Positions 7,438-13,373 of a stretch of 17,459 nucleotides of DNA are shown one piece after another. Within the stretch, counting starts at the first letter, position 1; each line of letters opens with the position of its first letter. The notes beneath the pieces are model-generated. The model searched no databases. It was not told the DNA's origin and saw nothing but the letters and a program-made list of their open reading frames with translations. Source of the stretch: Actinomycetales bacterium (GTDB lineage: Bacteria; Actinomycetota; Actinomycetes; Actinomycetales; Actinomycetaceae); assembly GCA_022838965.1 (NCBI GenBank), contig JALHDK010000065.1, positions 1 through 17,459 on the forward strand. The letters are read 5' to 3'. The position numbers and the translations under genes are program-made.

Positions 7438-7514
7438 CTCAACACCTGTTTCCCCATTGTTGGGGTGGAAGCTGTGCCCATAGGGCAAAGAGGATTCCCC
7501 AACGTTGGGGAAAC
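7438..7514. repeat. Palindromic element, copy D, right arm truncated
   Basis: Identical to copy C by eye from ctcaacacctgtttcccc through ccccaacgttggggaaac, then it jumps at 7515 straight into the next satellite anchor (ccaaacccggaccgcgcagg). The outer 10 bases of the right arm are gone. It is the copy nearest the second unknown-function gene, about 180 bases upstream. Confidence 0.85.
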
Positions 7515-7696
7515 CCAAACCCGGACCGCGCAGGGAGGGTAAGGCGTCCGGATGCCCGAGACCGGCCGGAGGCGCCTCCCAGCTAGGCCAACGGCCCGTT
7601 GACTCCCCGCTGCCACGGCCCGCCGATCATGATGGTGACCACCCCGAGATCCACCCCAGGGCTGACCACGGGGGTGACGTGCGGAATGATGGTCGG

Positions 7697-8398
7697 ATGG
7701 ATCCCAGCATTCTCGAACTCTGCAGCCGCCTGCTCGGGGACGGCCCCGCCTCCGTCGATCTTGACGCCATCGTTCTCGCCCGCCCCGACTTCGCGCTGGC
7801 CCTCTGCACCGCGGACGGCTGGGTGGACATGCGCGTGGCCGGCGCCATCGCCGCCATCGGGCCGGAGTGGATCGCCACGGTCCGCGATGTCTACCTCCCC
7901 GTGGTGCCCGAGAACCCGGCCACCGGGCGGGCGTGGGAGCCGGGGGAGGCGGCCGCGCTCGCCGTCGACGGCGACGGCCTCACGTCAGGTCTCGTCACCG
8001 CGGCACTGCTGCTGGACACCGCGACCCGCGACGGCGACGGCGACGCCTGGGTGGTGCCGTACGTGCGGTTCGGGGGGGAGTCGGAGGCGGGGGTGGTGAG
8101 CTTCGGGCAGCCGGAGCGGATCGGCGACTGCCCCGAGTGGATGACCAAGGCCATGACCATCGAGCCCGTGGACGTGGCACGCGTGCCGCAGCCCGGACAC
8201 GGCTTCGCCTTCGACCCCGAAGGTCCGTTCCACGCGCCCGCGGAGGGGCGGATGGCGCTGGACGTCGGGGTGAGCCGGTCGCTGGGAAGGACGCTCCGGG
8301 AGCGCGGCGGCAGCGCCGTGGTGTACACGAGCGCCGCCTACGCCGAGGAGCTGCGGACCCGCGGGATCGCGAACGTGCAGGTGCACGTCCCGGCCTGA
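7697..8398 (+). CDS. Unknown-function protein, paralog 2
   Basis: The family is not recognised. It is a clear paralog of the protein at 4089-4805. ATG 7697 begins MDPSILELCSRLL and matches the paralog's DPRILDL (233 aa). The ribosome site is weak (GGAA about 10 bases away). Upstream in-frame codons belong to the satellite. Shared blocks: LARPDFALALCTADGW (~27-42), PVVPENPATGRAWEPGEAAALA, DGDGDAWVVPY, GDCPEWMTKAMTI, FDPEGPFHAP, and RMALDVGVSRSLGRTL...VYTSAAYAEELRTRGI, ending in VQVHV. It lacks about three residues of the central GRARVGDG loop of paralog 1. There is no signal peptide, membrane helix or obvious catalytic motif. The segment from the last codons through the stop is duplicated just downstream. 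Confidence 0.82.
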   Translation: MDPSILELCSRLLGDGPASVDLDAIVLARPDFALALCTADGWVDMRVAGAIAAIGPEWIATVRDVYLPVVPENPATGRAWEPGEAAALAVDGDGLTSGLVTAALLLDTATRDGDGDAWVVPYVRFGGESEAGVVSFGQPERIGDCPEWMTKAMTIEPVDVARVPQPGHGFAFDPEGPFHAPAEGRMALDVGVSRSLGRTLRERGGSAVVYTSAAYAEELRTRGIANVQVHVPA

Positions 8399-8456
8399 GG
8401 CGCGCCAGCCCGCGCAGCCCCGGGCTATCGCAGGTGCACGTCCCGGCCTGAGGCGC
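8377..8456. repeat. 27-bp direct repeat over the end of paralog 2
   Basis: The sequence gcaggtgcacgtcccggcct plus gaggcgc occurs at 8377-8403, covering the last codons and stop of paralog 2, and again at 8430-8456 in the spacer. The copies are 53 bases apart. It looks like a short local duplication. Confidence 0.85.
8407..8426 (+). terminator. Possible terminator after paralog 2
   Basis: AGCCCG (8407-8412) and CGGGCT (8421-8426) form a 6-bp GC stem with an 8-base loop, starting 9 bases after the stop. There is no T-run. Confidence 0.4.
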
Positions 8457-8472
8457 AGCCCGCTGGCACCCC

Positions 8473-8538
8473 TGTTCACGGCGTCCCGCCGGGTGTATCA
8501 TGCCCTTGAGCGCCCGTTGAACACCTCTCGACCAAGGG
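8473..8538 (+). promoter_or_regulatory. Candidate promoter and leader hairpin of the caspase operon
   Basis: TATCAT at 8496-8501 is the best -10-like box in this spacer. A poor -35 candidate, tgttca (8473-8478), lies 17 bases upstream. Just downstream, cccttg (8503-8508) and caaggg (8533-8538) can pair in the presumed 5' leader. This is by eye only. Confidence 0.3.
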
Positions 8539-8574
8539 CGGCGAGTCCAGCGGGCTCAGCGGGGGGTGGTCGGC

Positions 8575-8754
8575 GTGACTGCACGGGATCCACGAACGAC
8601 ATGCGCCTGGTGCGGCAAGCCGCTCGAGAGCACCGGCTCTCCCCGCCCGATCCGGCGGACCTGTCCCACCTGCAAGGGGACACGCGGGATCCGGCATCCC
8701 TTCACCGGCCAGGCGGGCCCGTGCCCGGGTTGCGGCGGCCGCGGGTACATCTGA
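8575..8754 (+). CDS. Small zinc-finger protein with three CxxC knuckles
   Basis: A 59-residue protein with six cysteines in three CxxC pairs (C10/C13, C30/C33, C50/C53). The last two, CPTCKGTRG and CPGCGGRGY, match the CxxCxGxG knuckle of DnaJ-type zinc fingers. The first, CAWCGKPL, resembles a treble-clef or ribbon knuckle. It probably binds one or two zinc ions and serves as a protein- or nucleic-acid-binding adaptor (inference). GTG 8575 is chosen because the G-rich run 8561-8569 then sits as a ribosome site. GTG 8566 would add three residues. It is the first gene after the candidate promoter and lies 57 bases before the caspase-like gene on the same strand, so cotranscription is likely. 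Confidence 0.65.
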   Translation: MTARDPRTTCAWCGKPLESTGSPRPIRRTCPTCKGTRGIRHPFTGQAGPCPGCGGRGYI

Positions 8755-8811
8755 CTCGCGTCCGTGCCGCTTCGCCGGTGAGCGCAACGCCGCAGAGGGG
8801 AGGGATGACCG

Positions 8812-11445
8812 ATGCATGGCAGTGGACGCCGCACCTTCCTGGCCGCGACGCCGGACCCAGCGCCGGCGCCGGCCCCGGCCCCAGCACCCACCACCCCCGA
8901 CCGCGCGCGGCTCGCGCTCGTCATCGGCATCGACACCTACGCCCCCACCCACCCGGACCTGACGAACGCGCGCAACGACGCCGTCGTCGTCGCGCAGCAC
9001 CTGAGGGACGACTTCGGCTTCACCGTCACCACGCTGCTGGACCGCGAGGCCACCGTCGATGCGATCTGGGCCGTCCTCGACACCTGGCGTGACACCCTCC
9101 ACCCCTCCGACGACGTCCTCGTCTTCTTCGCCGGGCACGGGGCGACGGCGGTGTCGCGCCGTCCGCGCGGCTACCTCGTCACCGCCGAGGCGGCCGCCCC
9201 GGCCGACGCCGCCGCCGCTGACACCACCCCCACCGACGCCGCCGCCGCTGACACCACCCCCACCGCCGCCGCCAGCCCGAGTCGCCGGGGCCCCGTGATT
9301 CCCCCTACCTGGCTCGCCGAGGACGACCTGATCGAGAGCGCCCGCGCCCTTCCCGCGCAGCGCGTGCTCCTCATCCTCGACGCGTGCTACGCGGGCACCG
9401 CGCTCCGCCTGTCGGACGCCCTCCTCGACGGCGAGCGCCACGACCAGGTGATCCGGATCCTCGTGGCGGGCACCGAACGACAGCCCGTCCTTGACGTGGG
9501 CGGCGGGCAGCACTCGGTCTTCACGCGCGCCCTCCTCGACGGCCTCGACGGCCTCGCCGACTCCGGCCAGCGCCCCGACGGCACCGTCACCGCCCGCGAG
9601 CTCATCACGTTCGTCTGCGCCGAGGTGCCGTGGCGTTCGCGCGTCCGGCTCGGCCCGGGCGTCCCCGCGCAGACCCCCGTGGGCGGGACGATCCAGGCAC
9701 GGCCCGACGACGCCGACTTCACCTTCGTCCCCACCCGCCCACGCCTCCCCACCACCATCCTCCGCAACCTCTACAGCCCGGAGCCTGCTGACCGGGAGGC
9801 CGCCGCCCGGCAGCTCGCCGGCCTCCGCGGTCTCCCGACGGCGCCGCTCGCCGCCGCCGAACTCGTGCGGCTGCTGCGCGGCTGGGCGCCCGGCGGGAGG
9901 ATGGCCGCGACGGACGAGCCCGTCGGAGGCGCGGCCGCGACAGGCGAGGGCGCCGGAACCGCGGCCGCGACAGGCGAGCCCGCCGGAGGCGCGGCCGCGG
10001 AACCCGCCGAATCGACCGCGGTTGTCGCAGCGGCTGCCTGTTCGCTCGGTGCCCTGGGCGAGCCGGCGGGGTTTGCGCCGCTGCTGCTCCTGGCGACCGG
10101 GGCCGAGGCCGCACCGTCGGCGGCTCGCTCCGGCGCGGCCCCCACGTCCCCTGGGGAGCCCTCCCCCACGTCCCCCGGCGAGCCCTCCCCCACGTCCCCC
10201 GGCGAACCCTCCCCCAGGTCCCCCGGCGAACCCTCCCCCACATCCCCCAGTGAGCCCTCCCCCACCGGGGCGGTGCGCGTGGCCGCCACCGAGGCTCTGG
10301 GCCGTCTGGTCGCAACCTCCGCCGCCACCCACCCCGGCGAGGCGGAGGAGGAACGGGCGGCCGCCGTCGAGACGCTGATCGGACTTCTCGGTGCGGACCC
10401 CGCCCTCCGGGAGGCCGCGAAGGCCGGCCTCGGGCACGTGCCCGCCGCCGCGCCCATCCTCGCCGCCCGCCTCACGGCGAAGACCCCCGCAGCCACCCGC
10501 CTCACGGCGAAGACCCCCGCAGCCACCCGCCTCACGGGGAGGGCCGCAGCCGCCCACCTCACGGCGAAGACCCCCCACCCGCCGACCACCCCCCACCCGG
10601 CGCGCACGGACCTGGCGGACGCGCTCGCCGTCGTGGGCCAGCGCCACGTGCACGACGACGTCGCCTGGCCCCGCCTCCCCACCCTTCCCGCGTGGCAGCG
10701 GCGCTGGCACCTGGCGCGGCGGCGGCTGTCGCCCCGCCTCGCGGCGATCCTGGGCGACGCCGGGGTGGTGGGCGCGGGCGCCGCAGCCGCGCTGGCGCTG
10801 GCGTACTTCGGGATCACGATGGTCGCGTTCACTCCCCAGCACGCGCGCGCGTTCGCCCCCGGCGCGATCTCCGTGGGGGCACTGCCGGGGCTGGTGGCCG
10901 GGGTGTCGCTGTTCGGGCTGCCGCGGGTGACCTCTGCGGCGAGCCGGTTCCAGAGCCTGCGCTCGGGCGCGGTGGGGGGCCTGCTCGCCGGGCTCGTGGT
11001 GGCCGCGGCGCTGTGGGTGCCGAACTGGTATCTGGGGATCGGCTGCCCGCTGAGTGAGGGCTGCCCGCCGAATGCGGAGTGGCTGTGGCTCGTGCCCGGA
11101 CTGGCGGTGGGACTTCCGCTGGGCCTGATCGCAGGGACCGTGCTGCCCGCGCCGGGCTGGCCGCACGGCCGCCGCTGGGGGGCCCCGCTGCAGGTGGCGG
11201 TGTGCGTGGCGGCGTTCGCCGGGGTGCGGATGGCGTGGCCGGCGCTGCTGACCCAGCGCACCGACAACGTGCGCCTCGAGATCGGCATGTGGGCGCTGGG
11301 AGGGCTGGTCTTCGGCCTCGCCCTCGCGCTCCTGTGGCCGACGACGGCGGAGACGTCCGCCGCCGGCGGCGCGGAGGGGTGGGGGGCGGCGTCGGGAGGC
11401 TCGGCGCCCGCGGGTGCGGAACGGAACGACGAGGGGGGACCATGA
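8812..11445 (+). CDS. Membrane-anchored caspase-like (C14) peptidase with HEAT-like repeats
   Basis: A caspase/metacaspase-fold cysteine peptidase of 877 aa. ATG 8812 follows a GGGGAGGG site by 7 bases. The peptidase domain runs from RLALVIGIDTY (~33) to about 310. The catalytic pair is visible: H109 in VFFAGHGA and C192 in LLILDACYAG. Residues ~324-545 are helical and HEAT-like (ADREAAARQLAGL, AVRVAATEALGRL, REAAKAGLGHV), interrupted by repeat linkers (ATGEPAGGAA units ~366-395; five TSPGEPSP-type octapeptides, 445-484; LTAKTPAATR units from ~554). About six membrane helices occupy residues ~648-842, so the peptidase should face the cytoplasm or be membrane-tethered. A duplicated DAAAADTTPT linker (132-151) lies between His and Cys. 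The stop overlaps the next start as ATGA, so the FecR-like gene is translationally coupled. The substrate is unknown. Such peptidases occur in stress and conflict systems, but that role is inferred here. Confidence 0.88.
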   Translation: MHGSGRRTFLAATPDPAPAPAPAPAPTTPDRARLALVIGIDTYAPTHPDLTNARNDAVVVAQHLRDDFGFTVTTLLDREATVDAIWAVLDTWRDTLHPSDDVLVFFAGHGATAVSRRPRGYLVTAEAAAPADAAAADTTPTDAAAADTTPTAAASPSRRGPVIPPTWLAEDDLIESARALPAQRVLLILDACYAGTALRLSDALLDGERHDQVIRILVAGTERQPVLDVGGGQHSVFTRALLDGLDGLADSGQRPDGTVTARELITFVCAEVPWRSRVRLGPGVPAQTPVGGTIQARPDDADFTFVPTRPRLPTTILRNLYSPEPADREAAARQLAGLRGLPTAPLAAAELVRLLRGWAPGGRMAATDEPVGGAAATGEGAGTAAATGEPAGGAAAEPAESTAVVAAAACSLGALGEPAGFAPLLLLATGAEAAPSAARSGAAPTSPGEPSPTSPGEPSPTSPGEPSPRSPGEPSPTSPSEPSPTGAVRVAATEALGRLVATSAATHPGEAEEERAAAVETLIGLLGADPALREAAKAGLGHVPAAAPILAARLTAKTPAATRLTAKTPAATRLTGRAAAAHLTAKTPHPPTTPHPARTDLADALAVVGQRHVHDDVAWPRLPTLPAWQRRWHLARRRLSPRLAAILGDAGVVGAGAAAALALAYFGITMVAFTPQHARAFAPGAISVGALPGLVAGVSLFGLPRVTSAASRFQSLRSGAVGGLLAGLVVAAALWVPNWYLGIGCPLSEGCPPNAEWLWLVPGLAVGLPLGLIAGTVLPAPGWPHGRRWGAPLQVAVCVAAFAGVRMAWPALLTQRTDNVRLEIGMWALGGLVFGLALALLWPTTAETSAAGGAEGWGAASGGSAPAGAERNDEGGP
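9205..9264. repeat. 30-bp perfect tandem duplication inside the caspase domain
   Basis: Two identical copies (9205-9234 and 9235-9264) encode DAAAADTTPT twice, in the loop between the catalytic His and Cys strands. The exact identity suggests a recent expansion. Confidence 0.85.
10144..10263. repeat. 24-bp tandem repeat, five units, in the caspase-like gene
   Basis: Five 24-bp units encode TSPGEPSP three times, then RSPGEPSP and TSPSEPSP. They form a Pro/Ser linker between HEAT-like segments. Confidence 0.88.
10471..10575. repeat. 30-bp tandem repeat in the caspase-like gene
   Basis: Two identical 30-bp units (10471-10500, 10501-10530) encode LTAKTPAATR. A 27-bp variant and a partial fourth unit follow. 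They lie in the linker before the membrane helices. Confidence 0.85.
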
Positions 11446-12845
11446 GTGGCAGAAGCGGCCGTGCCGCGACGTTCATGCTGGTACTGCTGGTGGTGTCCGG
11501 CATTGGCGGGCTGCTGTGGTGGCTGTCCCGCGACCGGGACGGCGACGTTCCGGCGGCCGACCTGTTCTCCGTGAACAGCGACGTCACCCGCAAGGATGCC
11601 CGCTCGGGCACGCTCGAGGCGGTGCCGGCGAGCGAGCACCGCGACATGTGGGACGGCGACCTCGTCACGGTGGACACGTCGGGGCGGGCGCGGCTCGATC
11701 TGAGCGGCGCCGTCATGGAGGTCTACCGCACGACGGAGCTCACGATTGAATCCCGGCCCGACCTCACCGCGCCCGTCAGCGCCATCCTTCTCACGCACGG
11801 CGCGATCCTGGTCATGGCGGACGAGGACACCACGGTGGGGACCGACTGGGCGAAGGTCACGATCCGCGGGACGGAATGCCTCGTGTACGTCAACGACAGG
11901 ATCGGCCTGCTGTGGGTGGTGGTCCGGTCCGGCACGGTGGAGATCGAAGCGGCGGGCAGGGTGATCGTGGTGAGCGGCGGGGAGCAGGCGTGGGTGTGGC
12001 GCGGCGATCCGCCGGTGGGACCGGTGCCGGCCGAACGCGCGCAGGTGCCGAACCTGGGTTACTTCCCGCTGATCCCGGAGCTCACCAACGGGGAGCTGGC
12101 GGACGACTACCTGCTCGAACCGGGCGGACGCGAGACGCCCGGGGTGGCGGTGACGGCGTCGACGACGGAGGTGCTGATCGGGAAGTGCCCGGGCGACCAC
12201 TCCCTCGAGGTGACGGCGCGGCTGACCGGCCCGGATGAGGCGATCGCGCAGGTGGCGCGCGTCGAGATCAGCTACGGGTGGGATGGCCGCGTGGTGGACG
12301 CGTTCGACATGGACCGCGTGAGTGAGCGAAGCCTGCGGGCGGAGATCGTGCCGCGGTACGACGGGGACGGGACCACGCTGGAGTTCCGGGTGGCGGTGCT
12401 GGATGGCGACGGCGCTGACCTGGCGGGTGAGGGGGGTGAGGTGTCGCTGCGGCCCTGCCCGGTGATCGGAACCGTGATCCCGATCGACCCCACGTCCCTG
12501 GTGCCCGGGGTGTCGGTGTCCCAGGACGTGGAGCGGCTGTACTCGGGTGAGTGCCCTCCCGGCGAGCCGCACCCCACCACCCTGACCGTGACCGCCACGC
12601 TCACCGGTTCGGACCTCGCCGTGGGGCGCGTGGCCTCCGCGGAGATCGCGTACCGGTGGCCGAATGGACCGTCAGCCGCAGCGGCCATGAAGCGGGTGGA
12701 CGATCGGACCTTCCAGGTGGAGATCGAGCCCACCTTCTGGCAGACCTCGGTACTGGACTACACGGTCACCGTGCGTGATTCCGCCCGCACGGCGCTGGCC
12801 AGCGCGTCGTGGACCGTGGCCCTCGAGGCCTGCGGGGTGGGGTGA
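11442..12845 (+). CDS. Membrane-anchored FecR-domain protein with two Ig-like beta domains
   Basis: A 467-aa type II-like membrane protein: short basic N-terminus, one membrane helix (~9-27), then a probably extracytoplasmic body. Residues ~40-185 fit a FecR-type beta domain: GRARLDLSGAVMEV, LTHGAILVMA, VTIRGTECLVYV, then VVVRSGTVEIEAAG and VVSGGEQAWV. Two related ~95-residue beta-rich repeats follow, one framed by C249 and C339 and the other by C371 and C464. Each has a TLTVTATLTGxDxAxxxVAxxEIxYxW-type core. The paired cysteines at the domain ends suggest one disulfide each. The start overlaps the caspase-like stop (ATGA), so the two proteins are probably made together. Classical FecR proteins relay signals to ECF sigma factors, but no sigma factor is nearby. 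A sensor or partner of the caspase-like protein is the likely role (inference). Confidence 0.8.
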   Translation: MSGRSGRAATFMLVLLVVSGIGGLLWWLSRDRDGDVPAADLFSVNSDVTRKDARSGTLEAVPASEHRDMWDGDLVTVDTSGRARLDLSGAVMEVYRTTELTIESRPDLTAPVSAILLTHGAILVMADEDTTVGTDWAKVTIRGTECLVYVNDRIGLLWVVVRSGTVEIEAAGRVIVVSGGEQAWVWRGDPPVGPVPAERAQVPNLGYFPLIPELTNGELADDYLLEPGGRETPGVAVTASTTEVLIGKCPGDHSLEVTARLTGPDEAIAQVARVEISYGWDGRVVDAFDMDRVSERSLRAEIVPRYDGDGTTLEFRVAVLDGDGADLAGEGGEVSLRPCPVIGTVIPIDPTSLVPGVSVSQDVERLYSGECPPGEPHPTTLTVTATLTGSDLAVGRVASAEIAYRWPNGPSAAAAMKRVDDRTFQVEIEPTFWQTSVLDYTVTVRDSARTALASASWTVALEACGVG

Positions 12846-12862
12846 GCGCTCACGCGTAGCGG

Positions 12863-12882
12863 GCCGCGCGCCGGCGCGCGGC
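12863..12882. terminator. 20-bp perfect palindrome between convergent operons
   Basis: gccgcgcgcc and ggcgcgcggc form a perfect 20-bp palindrome, 18 bases after the FecR-like stop and 31 bases beyond the HEAT-like stop on the other strand. It is a likely shared terminator, without a T-run on either side. Confidence 0.5.
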
Positions 12883-12912
12883 GGGGTTCGCGCCTGCTCG
12901 TCGTCGCCGGGA

Positions 12913-13365
12913 TCACCCCAGCCCGCACTCCTCCGTCACGATCTCACGCAGGCCCGGATGCGGGTCCTCCACCGCGACCCGGCGCAACGCCTCGCGCACG
13001 CTCGGCCGCGCGGCAATCCGTGCCACGTGGGCGGCGGCCTGCTTCCGGACCCCCACGTCCGCGTCCAGCAGAAGGTCAGGGGCCAACTCGGTCGCGACGT
13101 CGTCGGGCAGCACCTCCAGCCCGCTTGCTCCAGCCAGACGCACGGTGGGCTCGGAGGAGCGTGCGGCCAGCGTGAGCACGTCCATCCGCTGGTCCCCGGG
13201 AATCAGCACAGCGAGGTAGGCCGCCTTGGCGGCCAGGTCCGGCCGGCCGCCCGCGACCAGTTCGGCGAGGGCCGGCAGCGCGTCCGACCCAAGGGCGGCA
13301 GCGACTCCCGGATAGTCGATCTCATCCGGCGAAAGAGCCTCGATGACCTGTTCCTTCGTGACCAT
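12913..13365 (-). CDS. Small HEAT-like repeat protein
   Basis: A 150-aa, all-helical, acidic protein without signal peptide or membrane helix. The body is made of ~30-residue helical pairs of HEAT/ARM type: ALPALAELVAGGRPDLAAKAAYLAVLI, then VLTLAARSSEPTVRLAGASGLEVL, LAPDLLLDADVGVRKQAAAHVARIA and REALRRVAVEDPHPGLREIV. Such proteins are scaffolds. ATG 13365 is certain: AGGAGG lies 5 bases upstream and overlaps the end of the preceding gene, whose stop is only 8 bases away. The two are therefore one operon, and this protein may bind or restrain the propeller-protease (inference). The caspase-like protein across the convergent boundary carries similar helical repeats. Confidence 0.75.
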   Translation of the reverse strand: MVTKEQVIEALSPDEIDYPGVAAALGSDALPALAELVAGGRPDLAAKAAYLAVLIPGDQRMDVLTLAARSSEPTVRLAGASGLEVLPDDVATELAPDLLLDADVGVRKQAAAHVARIAARPSVREALRRVAVEDPHPGLREIVTEECGLG

Positions 13366-13373
13366 CGCTCCTC

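Larger units (their letters stand above)
6840..7620. repeat. ~250-bp satellite-like tandem repeat
   Basis: The anchor cgcaggg(a/g)agg followed by gaggcgtccg recurs at about 6892, 7146, 7397 and 7529. Spacing is about 254 and 251 bases, then 132. Each full unit contains the anchor, a palindromic element, a gacccgtcacaccggcccga spacer and a ggacggaccgtggcgcct block. The last unit has lost about 119 bases, including the right arm of its palindrome, and degenerates toward 7620 (gccaacggcccgttgac). Confidence 0.85.
6533..7696. other. 1.2-kb non-coding gap between divergent genes, mostly satellite
   Basis: No credible gene is seen. Next to the exporter start are three short cacggctg repeats (about 6602-6645) and GC-rich sequence to about 6840. 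Then comes a ~250-bp satellite with three palindrome copies (to about 7620), and about 75 bases of leader before the second unknown-function gene. Open frames here all read through the repeats and are low-complexity. Promoters for both divergent genes must lie in this gap, but none stands out. Confidence 0.7.

Noticed and set aside
8805..9092. ATG 8805 as start of an alternative gene (MTDAWQW...)
   Set aside because: It is out of frame with the caspase domain and soon becomes His/Arg/Pro-rich shadow sequence. ATG 8812 in the peptidase frame has a good ribosome site.
8476..12572. Two very long minus-strand open frames (about 900 residues each) opposite the caspase-like and FecR-like genes
   Set aside because: They are compositional shadows of the + strand genes, with low-complexity His/Arg/Gly-rich translations and no family motifs. 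The + strand has clear catalytic motifs and coupled starts.
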